Assembly (NCBI GenBank): GCA_933228895.1
Contig: OW121852.1
Location: 110,009,544-110,073,543, forward strand
Direction: 5' to 3'
Length of the DNA stretch: 64,000 nucleotides
Origin: Platycnemis pennipes
Lineage: Eukaryota; Arthropoda; Insecta; Odonata; Platycnemididae
Below are positions 51,305-63,503 of this stretch, piece by piece. The notes below the pieces were generated by a model. The model saw nothing but the letters and a program-made list of their open reading frames with translations, ran no database searches and was not told the origin of the DNA. The position numbers were made by a program, and so were the translations under genes. The stretch's first letter is position 1. Each line of letters begins with the position of its first letter.

Positions 51305-52524
51305 TTAAAGGAATTTCCATCTAGGAGACGGATTCTCCGGCGAAATTTCCACAGTTCTAAGTGTGAGGATCCACAACTTTTCATGGAAACGAATTTTCTG
51401 CCGTTCAAATCGGCGGTGGTTTCTGAGGGAAAAAGGGTTTATGGGAATATTTTCGGTGACGGGAATCGCATTTTGGGAAAATGAAAAAAGGCGTTTTGCG
51501 GGAAAAGGAAGCGTCGGAGAGGAAAACGGATGAAATTTTTGGGGGAATCCAAAAGGGGGAATGTTGGAAATCCGTCCCGCGTCCATTGACATGTAGTCAC
51601 TACACTCACGAGGTACGGGGTTCGATACCCGGAGTTGTAATGCGTATCACATACTCCGAAGGATACTTGTGCATTCCGAAAAATGCAGCAGTTAATCCTG
51701 ATGCCTGATTCTTCGGGAACAGTTTTTTCTTGAGGAGGGAAAGGAATTAGTTACTGATATCATCTTTACTATTATTCCTTGATTTTATATCTGACTTACG
51801 TCCTTGCGTTTGGCTATTGGCTTCCAAACGCTTGCAAGGTATCCGGCATCAGTGTTGAGAGCTGATCGTTTTGGACGGCACAGAAATATTTCAATGCATG
51901 TGAGAAGCAATACAATCCTGTGGTTCAAACCCCATGTACCTCGAGACTTGAGTGAGAATATGTCAATGGACAATGGACTGCTCTCAAGGGTTCTCTTTTA
52001 TGCATCTCCTTAAAAGTTTTTCCATTTTCGCCACCGAATCCTCATTTACCCGGAGAACGAAATTTATCCTACCCTTAAATGCGATTCCCGTCTCAAAGGA
52101 AAATCCCTACTGCAAAAGGCGAATGAACCTTACCTTCAAAAACTGTAGTGTAATCGAGGAAATTATAAAAAATGAACTACTACAATATTTTTACTCTATT
52201 TCTCATAACTCCCCAAAGAACAGAAATAACTAACACCATTATCCATTTGAGCATTAGGAATCATTAGACTGAAAATTTTATCATATGCATGGAAAAAGTA
52301 ATATGATTATCTGTAGTTATCTTAATTTTCATTCGCAAATATTCTTCTCTACCTTATTCCTGGTTGAAATTGTCACTGCAAATTGCTTTATTTGAAATGA
52401 ATATCAATGAAATCCCTACAAATTAGTCGCTCTATCTCTTCAAAAATTTCTCATCTTCAGCAACTATGAAGGAAAAATATAAAAAATGTGTGCTTCCGGG
52501 TTTATAAATTCCTAAAACAGTAGA
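51305..52524. repeat. Satellite monomer M43, class A, copy of M37, 1220 bp
   Basis: It is the counterpart of M37 at +7318 bp with AGGCGTTTTGCGGG and CACTACACTCACG. It is the last monomer of the second 7318-bp block. Confidence 0.95.
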
Positions 52525-53746
52525 TTAAAGGAATTTCCATCTAGGAGACGGATTCTCCGGCGAAATTTCCACAGTTCTAAGTGTGAGGATCCACAACTTT
52601 TCATGGAAACGAATTTTCTGCCGTTCAAATTGGCGGTAGTTTCTGAGGGAAAAAGGGTTTATGGGAATATTTTCGGTGACGGGAATCGCATTTTGGGAAA
52701 ATGAAAAAAGGCGATTTGCGGGAAAAGGAAGCGTCGGAGAGGAAAACGGATGAAATTTTTGGGGGAATCCAAAATGGGGAATGTTGGAAATCCGTCCCGC
52801 GTCCATTGACATGTAGTCACTCCACTCACGAGGTACGGGGTTCGATACCCGGAGTTGTAATGCGTATCACATACTCCGAAGGATACTTGTGCATTCCGAA
52901 AAATGCAGCAGTTAATCCTGATGCCTGATTCTTCGGGAACAGTTTTTTCTTGAGGAGGGAAAGGAATTAGTTACTGATATCATCTTTACTATTATTATTT
53001 CTTGATTTTATATCTGACTTACGTCCTTGCGTTTGGCTATTGGCTTCCAAACGCTTGCAAGGTATCCGGCATCAGTGTTGAGAGCTGATCGTTTTGGACG
53101 GCACAGAAATATTTCAATGCATGTGAGAAGCAATACAATCCTGTGGTTCAAACCCCTGTACCTCGAGACTTGAGTGAGAATATGTCAATGGACAATGGAC
53201 TGCTCTCAAGGGTTCTCTTTTATGCATCTCCTTAAAAGTTTTTCCATTTTCGCCACCGAATCCTCATTTACCCGGAGAACGAAATTTATCCTACCCTTAA
53301 ATGCGATTCCCGTCTCAAAGGAAAATCCCTACTGCAAAAGGCGAATGAACCTTACCTTCAAAAACTGTAGTGTAATCGAGGAAATTATAAAAAATGAACT
53401 ACTACAATATTTTTACTGTATTTCTCATAACTCCCCAAAGAACAGAAATAACTAACACCATTATCCATTTGAGCATTAGGAATCATTAGACTGAAAATTT
53501 TATCATATGCATGGAAAAAGTAATATCATTGTCTGTAGTTATCTTAATTTTCATTCGCAAATATTCTTCTCTACCTTATTCCTGGTTGAAATTGTCACTG
53601 CAAATTGCTTTATTTGAAATGAATATCAATGAAATCCCTACAAATTAGTCGCTCTATCTCTTCAAAAATTTCTCATCTTCAGCAACTATGAAAGAAAAAT
53701 ATAAAAAATGTGTGCTTCCGGGTTTATAAATTCCTAAAACAGTAGA
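52525..53746. repeat. Satellite monomer M44, class B, 1222 bp
   Basis: It has CCAAAATGGGGAATG (without the one-base loss of M32 and M38) and the ATT gain near 52990. It is preceded by TATGAAGGAAA. Confidence 0.95.
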
Positions 53747-54966
53747 TTAAAGGAATTTCCATCTAGGAGACGGATTCTCCGGCGAAATTTCCACAGTTCT
53801 AAGTGTGAGGATCCACAACTTTTCATGGAAACGAATTTTCTGCCGTTCAAATTGGCGGTAGTTTCTGAGGGAAAAAGGGTTTATGGGAATATTTTCGGTG
53901 ACGGGAATCGCATTTTGGGAAAATGAAAAAAGGCGATTTGCGGGAAAAGGAAGCGTCGGAGAGGAAATCGGATGAAATTTTTGGGGGAATCCAAAAGGGG
54001 GAATGATGGAAATCCGTCCCGCGTCCATTGACATGTAGTCACTCCACTCACGAGGTACGGGGTTCGATACCCGGAGTTGTAATGCGTATCACATACTCCG
54101 AAGGATACTTGTGCATTCCGAAAAATGCAGCAGTTAATCCTGATGCCTGATTCTTCGGGAACAGTTTTTTCTTGAGGAGGGAAAGGAATTAGTTACTGAT
54201 ATCATCTTTACTATTATTCCTTGATTTTATATCTGACTTACGTCCTTGCGTTTGGCTATTGGCTTCCAAACGCTTGCAAGGTATCCGGCATCAGTGTTGA
54301 GAGCTGATCGTTTTGGACGGCACAGAAATATTTCAATGCATGTGAGAAGCAATACAATCCTGTGGTTCAAACCCCATGTACCTCGAGACTTGAGTGAGAA
54401 TATGTCAATGGACAATGGACTGCTCTCAAGGGTTCTCTTTTATGCATCTCCTTAAAAGTTTTTCCATTTTCGCCACCGAATCCTCATTTACCCGGAGAAC
54501 GAAATTTATCCTACCCTTAAATGCGATTCCCGTCTCAAAGGAAAATCCCTACTGCAAAAGGCGAATGAACCTTACCTTCAAAAACTGTAGTGTAATCGAG
54601 GAAATTATAAAAAATGAACTACTACAATATTTTTACTCTATTTCTCATAACTCCCCAAAGAACAGAAATAACTAACACCATTATCCATTTGAGCATTAGG
54701 AATCATTAGACTGAAAATTTTATCATATGCATGGAAAAAGTAATATCATTATCTGTAGTTATCTTAATTTTCATTCGCAAATATTCTTCTCTACCTTATT
54801 CCTGGTTGAAATTGTCACTGCAAATTGCTTTATTTGAAATGAATATCAATGAAATCCCTACAAATTAGTCGCTCTATCTCTTCAAAAATTTCTCATCTTC
54901 AGCAACTATGAAAGAAAAATATAAAAAATGTGTGCTTCCGGGTTTATAAATTCCTAAAACAGTAGA
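53747..54966. repeat. Satellite monomer M45, C/A' chimera, 1220 bp
   Basis: The head is class C (TTGGCGGTAG, GAAATCGG, GAATGATGG) but the 3' part has the A-type ACCCCATGTACC (54369) and TTACTCTATTT. It is the only monomer in which the two A markers are uncoupled in this way. Confidence 0.95.
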
Positions 54967-56185
54967 TTAAAGGAATTTCCATCTAGGAGACGGATTCTCC
55001 GGCGAAATTTCCACAGTTCTAAGTGTGAGGATCCACAACTTTTCATGGAAACGAATTTTCTGCCGTTCAAATTGGCGGTAGTTTCTGAGGGAAAAAGGGT
55101 TTATGGGAATATTTTCGGTGACGGGAATCGCATTTTGGGAAAATGAAAAAAGGCGATTTGCGGGAAAAGGAAGCGTCGGAGAGGAAATCGGATGAAATTT
55201 TTGGGGGATTCCAAAAGGGGGAATGATGGAAATCCGTCCCGCGTCCATTGACATGTAGTCACTCCACTCACGAGGTACGGGGTTCGATACCCGGAGTTGT
55301 AATGCGTATCACATACTCCGAAGGATACTTGTGCATTCCGAAAAATGCAGCAGTTAATCCTGATGCCTGATTCTTCGGGAACAGTTTTTTCTTGAGGAGG
55401 GAAAGGAATTAGTTACTGATATCATCTTTACTATTATTCCTTGATTTTATATCTGACTTACGTCCTTGCGTTTGGCTATTGGCTTCCAAACGCTTGCAAG
55501 GTATCCGGCATCAGTGTTGAGAGCTGATCGTTTTGGACGGCACAGAAATATTTCAATGCATGTGAGAAGCAATACAATCCTGTGGTTCAAACCCCTGTAC
55601 CTCGAGACTTGAGTGAGAATATGTCAATGGACAATGGACTGCTCTCAAGGGTTCTCTTTTATGCATCTCCTTAAAAGTTTTTCCATTTTCGCCACCGAAT
55701 CCTCATTTACCCGGAGAACGAAATTTATCCTACCCTTAAATGCGATTCCCGTCTCAAAGGAAAATCCCTACTGCAAAAGGCGAATGAACCTTACCTTCAA
55801 AAACTGTAGTGTAATCGAGGAAATTATAAAAAATGAACTACTACAATATTTTTACTGTATTTCTCATAACTCCCCAAAGAACAGAAATAACTAACACCAT
55901 TATCCATTTGAGCATTAGGAATCATTAGACTGAAAATTTTATCATATGCATGGAAAAAGTAATATCATTATCTGTAGTTATCTTAATTTTCATTCGCAAA
56001 TATTCTTCTCTACCTTATTCCTGGTTGAAATTGTCACTGCAAATTGCTTTATTTGAAATGAATATCAATGAAATCCCTACAAATTAGTCGCTCTATCTCT
56101 TCAAAAATTTCTCATCTTCAGCAACTACGAAAGAAAAATATAAAAAATGTGTGCTTCCGGGTTTATAAATTCCTAAAACAGTAGA
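54967..56185. repeat. Satellite monomer M46, class D, 1219 bp
   Basis: It has the D markers GGGGGATTCC and GAATGATGG, with the tail ACTACGAAAG leading into an A' monomer. Confidence 0.95.
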
Positions 56186-57405
56186 TTAAAGGAATTTCCA
56201 TCTAGGAGACGGATTCTCCGGCGAAATTTCCACAGTTCTAAGTGTGAGGATCCACAACTTTTCATGGAAACGAATTTTCTGCCGTTCAAATCGGCGGTGG
56301 TTTCTGAGGGAAAAAGGGTTTATGGGAATATTTTCGGTGACGGGAATCGCATTTTGGGAAAATGAAAAAAGGCGATTTGCGGGAAAAGGAAGCGTCGGAG
56401 AGGAAAACGGATGAAATTTTTGGGGGAATCCAAAAGGGGGAATGTTGGAAATCCGTCCCGCGTCCATTGACATGTAGTCACTCCACTCACGAGGTACGGG
56501 GTTCGATACCCGGAGTTGTAATGCGTATCACATACTCCGAAGGATACTTGTGCATTCCGAAAAATGCAGCAGTTAATCCTGATGCCTGATTCTTCGGGAA
56601 CAGTTTTTTCTTGAGGAGGGAAAGGAATTAGTTACTGATATCATCTTTACTATTATTCCTTGATTTTATATCTGACTTACGTCCTTGCGTTTGGCTATTG
56701 GCTTCCAAACGCTTGCAAGGTATCCGGCATCAGTGTTGAGAGCTGATCGTTTTGGACGGCACAGAAATATTTCAATGCATGTGAGAAGCAATACAATCCT
56801 GTGGTTCAAACCCCATGTACCTCGAGACTTGAGTGAGAATATGTCAATGGACAATGGACTGCTCTCAAGGGTTCTCTTTTATGCATCTCCTTAAAAGTTT
56901 TTCCATTTTCGCCACCGAATCCTCATTTACCCGGAGAACGAAATTTATCCTACCCTTAAATGCGACTCCCGTCTCAAAGGAAAATCCCTACTGCAAAAGG
57001 CGAATGAACCTTACCTTCAAAAACTGTAGTGTAATCGAGGAAATTATAAAAAATGAACTACTACAATATTTTTACTCTTTTTCTCATAACTCCCCAAAGA
57101 ACAGAAATAACTAACACCATTATCCATTTGAGCATAAGGAATCATTAGACTGAAAATTTTATCATATGCATGGAAAAAGTAATATGATTATCTGTAGTTA
57201 TCTTAATTTTCATTCGCAAATATTCTTCTCTACCTTATTCCTGGTTGAAATTGTCACTGCAAATTGCTTTATTTGAAATGAATATCAATGAAATCCCTAC
57301 AAATTAGTCGCTCTATCTCTTCAAAAATTTCTCATCTTCAGCAACTATGAAAGAAAAATATAAAAAATGTGTGCTTCCGGGTTTATAAATTCCTAAAACA
57401 GTAGA
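56186..57405. repeat. Satellite monomer M47, class A', 1220 bp
   Basis: It has the M12-type A' markers GCGACTCCCG, TTACTCTTTTTC, GAGCATAAGG and AATATGATT, but CCTGGTTG rather than CCTAGTTG in the tail. Confidence 0.95.
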
Positions 57406-58627
57406 TTAAAGGAATTTCCATCTAGGAGACGGATTCTCCGGCGAAATTTCCACAGTTCTAAGTGTGAGGATCCACAACTTTTCATGGAAACGAATTTTCT
57501 GCCGTTCAAATTGGCGGTAGTTTCTGAGGGAAAAAGGGTTTATGGGAATATTTTCGGTGACGGGAATCGCATTTTGGGAAAATGAAAAAAGGCGATTTGC
57601 GGGAAAAGGAAGCGTCGGAGAGGAAAACGGATGAAATTTTTGGGGGATTCCAAAAGGGGGAATGTTGGAAATCCGTCCCGCGTCCATTGACATGTAGTCA
57701 CTCCACTCACGAGGTACGGGGTTCGATACCCGGAGTTGTAATGCGTATCACATACTCCGAAGGATACTTGTGCATTCCGAAAAATGCAGCAGTTAATCCT
57801 GATGCCTGATTCTTCGGGAACAGTTTTTTCTTGAGGAGGGAAAGGAATTAGTTACTGATATCATCTTTACTATTATTATTTCTTGATTTTATATCTGACT
57901 TACGTCCTTGCGTTTGGCTATTGGCTTCCAAACGCTTGCAAGGTATCCGGCATCAGTGTTGAGAGCTGATCGTTTTGGACGGCACAGAAATATTTCAATG
58001 CATGTGAGAAGCAATACAATCCTGTGGTTCAAACCCCTGTACCTCGAGACTTGAGTGAGAATATGTCAACGGACAATGGACTGCTCTCAAGGGTTCTCTT
58101 TTATGCATCTCCTTAAAAGTTTTTCCATTTTCGCCACCGAATCCTCATTTACCCGGAGAACGAAATTTATCCTACCCTTAAATGCGATTCCCGTCTCAAA
58201 GGAAAATCCCTACTGCAAAAGGCGAATGAACCTTACCTTCAAAAACTGTAGTGTAATCGAGGAAATTATAAAAAATGAACTACTACAATATTTTTACTGT
58301 ATTTCTCATAACTCCCCAAAGAACAGAAATAACTAACACCATTATCCATTTGAGCATTAGGAATCATTAGACTGAAAATTTTATCATATGCATGGAAAAA
58401 GTAATATCATTATCTGTAGTTATCTTAATTTTCATTCGCAAATATTCTTCTCTACCTTATTCCTGGTTGAAATTGTCACTGCAAATTGCTTTATTTGAAA
58501 TGAATATCAATGAAATCCCTACAAATTAGTCGCTCTATCTCTTCAAAAATTTCTCATCTTCAGCAACTATGAAAGAAAAATATAAAAAATGTGTGCTTCC
58601 GGGTTTATAAATTCCTAAAACAGTAGA
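57406..58627. repeat. Satellite monomer M48, E-like, 1222 bp
   Basis: It has the ATT gain near 57870 and the position after A' typical of E, but its hypervariable tract is GGGGGATTCCAAAAGG and it lacks GAGGTAAGGGG. It is E-like in length and position only. Confidence 0.93.
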
Positions 58628-59846
58628 TTAAAGGAATTTCCATCTAGGAGACGGATTCTCCGGCGAAATTTCCACAGTTCTAAGTGTGAGGATCCACAAC
58701 TTTTCATGGAAACGAATTTTCTGCCGTTCAAATTGGCGGTAGTTTCTGAGGGAAAAAGGGTTTATGGGAATATTTTCGGTGACGGGAATCGCATTTTGGG
58801 AAAATGAAAAAAGGCGATTTGCGGGAAAAGGAAGCGTCGGAGAGGAAAACGGATGAAATTTTTGGGGGAATCCAGGAGGGGGAACGATGGAAATCCGTCC
58901 CGCGTCCATTGACATGTAGTCACTCCACTCACGAGGTACGGGGTTCGATACCCGGAGTTGTAATGCGTATCACATACTCCGAAGGATACTTGTGCATTCC
59001 GAAAAATGCAGCAGTTAATCCTGATGCCTGATTCTTCGGGAACAGTTTTTTCTTGAGGAGGGAAAGGAATTAGTTACTGATATCATCTTTACTATTATTC
59101 CTTGATTTTATATCTGACTTACGTCCTTGCGTTTGGCTATTGGCTTCCAAACGCTTGCAAGGTATCCGGCATCAGTGTTGAGAGCTGATCGTTTTGGACG
59201 GCACAGAAATATTTCAATGCATGTGAGATTCAATACAATCCTGTGGTTCAAACCCCTGTACCTCGAGACTTGAGTGAGAATATGTCAATGGACAATGGAC
59301 TGCTCTCAAGGGTTCTCTTTTATGCATCTCCTTAAAAGTTTTTCCATTTTCGCCACCGAATCCTCATTTACCCGGAGAACGAAATTTATCCTACCCTTAA
59401 ATGCGATTCCCGTCTCAAAGGAAAATCCCTACTGCAAAAGGCGAATGAACCTTACCTTCAAAAACTGTAGTGTAATCGAGGAAATTATAAAAAATGAACT
59501 ACTACAATATTTTTACTGTATTTCTCATAACTCCCCAAAGAACAGAAATAACTAACACCATTATCCATTTGAGCATTAGGAATCATTAGACTGAAAATTT
59601 TATCATATGCATGGAAAAAGTAATATCATTATCTGTAGTTATGTTAATTTTCATTCGCAAATATTCTTCTCTACCTTATTCCTGGTTGAAATTGTCACTG
59701 CAAATTGCTTTATTTGAAATGAATATCAATGAAATCCCTACAAATTAGTCGCTCTATCTCTTCAAAAATTTCTCATCTTCAGCAACTATGAAAGAAAAAT
59801 ATAAAAAATGTGTGCTTCCGGGTTTATAAATTCCTAAAACAGTAGA
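58628..59846. repeat. Satellite monomer M49, G-like, 1219 bp
   Basis: The private tract is CCAGGAGGGGGAACGATGG. GTGAGATTCAATAC (59223) is private. The tail TAGTTATGTTAAT is shared with G monomers M16 and M22. Confidence 0.93.
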
Positions 59847-61065
59847 TTAAAGGAATTTCCATCTAGGAGACGGATTCTCCGGCGAAATTTCCACAGTTCT
59901 AAGTGTGAGGATCCACAACTTTTCATGGAAACGAATTTTCTGCCGTTCAAATTGGCGGTGGTTTCTGAGGGAAAAAGGGTTTATGGGAATATTTTCGGTG
60001 ACGGGAATCGCATTTTGGGAAAATGAAAAAAGGCGATTTGCGGGAAAAGGAAGCGTCGGAGAGGAAAACGGATGAAATTCTTGGTGGGATCCAAAAGGGG
60101 GAATGTTGGAAATCCGTCCCGCGTCCATTGACATGTAGTCACTCCACTCACGAGGTACGGGGTTCGATACCCGGAGTTGTAATGCGTATCACATACTCCG
60201 AAGGATACTTGTGCATTCCGAAAAATGCAGCAGTTAATCCTGATGCCTGATTCTTCGGGAACAGTTTTTTCTTGAGGAGGGAAAGGAATTAGTTACTGAT
60301 ATCATCTTTACTATTATTCCTTGATTTTATATCTGACTTACGTCCTTGCGTTTGGCTATTGGCTTCCAAACGCTTGCAAGGTATCCGGCATCAGTGTTGA
60401 GAGCTGATCGTTTTGGACGGCACAGAAATATTTCAATGCATGTGAGAAGCAATACAATCCTGTGGTTCAAACCCCTGTACCTCGAGACTTGAGTGAGAAT
60501 ATGTCAACGGACAATGGACTGCTCTCAAGGGTTCTCTTTTATGCATCTCCTTAAAAGTTTTTCCATTTTCGCCACCGAATCCTCATTTACCCGGAGAACG
60601 AAATTTATCCTACCCTTAAATGCGATTCCCGTCTCAAAGGAAAATCCCTACTGCAAAAGGCGAATGAACCTTACCTTCAAAAACTGTAGTGTAATCGAGG
60701 AAATTATAAAAAATGAACTACTACAATATTTTTACTGTATTTCTCATAACTCCCCAAAGAACAGAAATAACTAACACCATTATCCATTTGAGCATTAGGA
60801 ATCATTAGACTGAAAATTTTATCATATGCATGGAAAAAGTAATATCATTGTCTGTAGTTATCTTAATTTTCATTCGCAAATATTCTTCTCTACCTTATTC
60901 CTGGTTGAAATTGTCACTGCAAATTGCTTTATTTGAAATGAATATCAATGAAATCCCTACAAATTAGTCGCTCTATCTCTTCAAAAATTTCTCATCTTCA
61001 GCAACTATGAAAGAAAAATATAAAAAATGTGTGCTTCCGGGTTTATAAATTCCTAAAACAGTAGA
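59847..61065. repeat. Satellite monomer M50, H-like, 1219 bp
   Basis: CTTGGTGGGATCC, with its second BamHI site, is shared with H monomers M17 and M23. It has TTGGCGGTGG, a single-base mix of the two main haplotypes at that site. Confidence 0.93.
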
Positions 61066-62284
61066 TTAAAGGAATTTCCATCTAGGAGACGGATTCTCCG
61101 GCGAAATTTCCACAGTTCTAAGTGTGAGGATCCACAACTTTTCATGGAAACGAATTTTCTGCCGTTCAAATTGGCGGTAGTTTCTGAGGGAAAAAGGGTT
61201 TATGGGAATATTTTCGGTGACGGGAATCGCATTTTGGGAAAATGAAAAAAGGCGATTTGCGGGAAAAGGAAGCGTCGGAGGGGAAAACGGATGAAATTTT
61301 TGGGGTAATCCATAAGGGGGAATGTTGGAAATCCGTCCCGCGTCCATTGACATGTAGTCACTCCACTCACGAGGTACGGGGTTCGATACCCGGAGTTGTA
61401 ATGCGTATCACATACTCCGAAGGATACTTGTGCATTCCGAAAAATGCAGCAGTTAATCCTGATGCCTGATTCTTCGGGAACAGTTTTTTCTTGAGGAGGG
61501 AAAGGAATTAGTTACTGATATCATCTTTACTATTATTCCTTGATTTTATATCTGACTTACGTCCTTGCGTTTGGCTATTGGCTTCCAAACGCTTGCAAGG
61601 TATCCGGCATCAGTGTTGAGAGCTGATCGTTTTGGACGGCACAGAAATATTTCAATGCATGTGAGAAGCAATACAATCCTGTGGTTCAAACCCCTGTACC
61701 TCGAGACTTGAGTGAGAATATGTCAATGGACAATGGACTGCTCTCAAGGGTTCTCTTTTATGCATCTCCTTAAAAGTTTTTCCATTTTCGCCACCGAATC
61801 CTCATTTACCCGGAGAACGAAATTTATCCTACCCTTAAATGCGATTCCCGTCTCAAAGGAAAATCCCTACTGCAAAAGGCGAATGAACCTTACCTTCAAA
61901 AACTGTAGTGTAATCGAGGAAATTATAAAAAATGAACTACTACAATATTTTTACTGTATTTCTCATAACTCCCCAAAGAACAGAAATAACTAACACCATT
62001 ATCCATTTGAGCATTAGGAATCATTAGACTGAAAATTGTATCATATGCATGGAAAAAGTAATATCATTGTCTGTAGTTATCTTAATTTTCATTCGCAAAT
62101 ATTCTTCTCTACCTTATTCCTGGTTGAAATTGTCACTGCAAATTGCTTTATTTGAAATGAATATCAATGAAATCCCTACAAATTAGTCGCTCTATCTCTT
62201 CAAAAATTTCTCATCTTCAGCAACTATGAAAGAAAAATATAAAAAATGTGTGCTTCCGGGTTTATAAATTCCTAAAACAGTAGA
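61066..62284. repeat. Satellite monomer M51, I-like by position, 1219 bp
   Basis: It has private CGGAGGGGAAAACGG and GGGGTAATCCATAAGG. The tail has ATTGTATCAT and CATTGTCTG as in I monomers. It lacks their two B-box changes. Confidence 0.9.
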
Positions 62285-63503
62285 TTAAAGGAATTTCCAT
62301 CTAGGAGACGGATTCTCCGGCGAAATTTCCACAGTTCTAAGTGTGAGGATCCACAACTTTTCATGGAAACGAATTTTCTGCCGTTCAAATTGGCGGTAGT
62401 TTCTGAGGGAAAAAGGGTTTATGGGAATATTTTCGGTGACGGGAATCGCATTTTGGGAAAATGAAAAAAGGCGATTTGCGGGAAAAGGAAGCGTCGGAGA
62501 GGAAATCGGATGAAATTTTTGGGGGAATCCAAAAGGGGGAATGATGGAAATCCGTCCCGCGTCCATTGACATGTAGTCACTCCACTCACGAGGTACGGGG
62601 TTCGATACCCGGAGTTGTAATGCGTATCACATACTCCGAAGGATACTTGTGCATTCCGAAAAATGCAGCAGTTAATCCTGATGCCTGATTCTTCGGGAAC
62701 AGTTTTTTCTTGAGGAGGGAAAGGAATTAGTTACTGATATCATCTTTACTATTATTCCTTGATTTTATATCTGACTTACGTCCTTGCGTTTGGCTATTGG
62801 CTTCCAAACGCTTGCAAGGTATCCGGCATCAGTGTTGAGAGCTGATCGTTTTGGACGGCACAGAAATATTTCAATGCATGTGAGAAGCAATACAATCCTG
62901 TGGTTCAAACCCCTGTACCTCGAGACTTGAGTGAGAATATGTCAATGGACAATGGACTGCTCTCAAGGGTTCTCTTTTATGCATCTCCTTAAAAGTTTTT
63001 CCATTTTCGCCACCGAATCCTCATTTACCCGGAGAACGAAATTTATCCTACCCTTAAATGCGATTCCCGTCTCAAAGGAAAATCCCTACTGCAAAAGGCG
63101 AATGAACCTTACCTTCAAAAACTGTAGTGTAATCGAGGAAATTATAAAAAATGAACTACTACAATATTTTTACTGTATTTCTCATAACTCCCCAAAGAAC
63201 AGAAATAACTAACACCATTATCCATTTGAGCATTAGGAATCATTAGACTGAAAATTTTATCATATGCATGGAAAAAGTAATATCATTGTCTGTAGTTATC
63301 TTAATTTTCATTCGCAAATATTCTTCTCTACCTTATTCCTGGTTGAAATTGTCACTGCAAATTGCTTTATTTGAAATGAATATCAATGAAATCCCTACAA
63401 ATTAGTCGCTCTATCTCTTCAAAAATTTCTCATCTTCAGCAACTATGAAAGAAAAATATAAAAAATGTGTGCTTCCGGGTTTATAAATTCCTAAAACAGT
63501 AGA
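62285..63503. repeat. Satellite monomer M52, C or J class, 1219 bp
   Basis: It has GAAATCGG and GAATGATGG with a full-length tract. Position suggests J; sequence is nearest to C (M3, M33). Confidence 0.93.

Larger units (their letters stand above)
37889..52524. repeat. Tandem duplication of a six-monomer block (7318 bp x 2)
   Basis: M32-M37 (37889-45206) recur as M38-M43 (45207-52524) at a constant offset of 7318 bp. Shared rare variants are CCAAAATGGGGTTG, CCTTTGACATG, AATAAGTCAACGG, AGGCGTTTTGCGGG and CACTACACTCACG. The only differences I noted are two one-base indels in M34. Confidence 0.93.
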
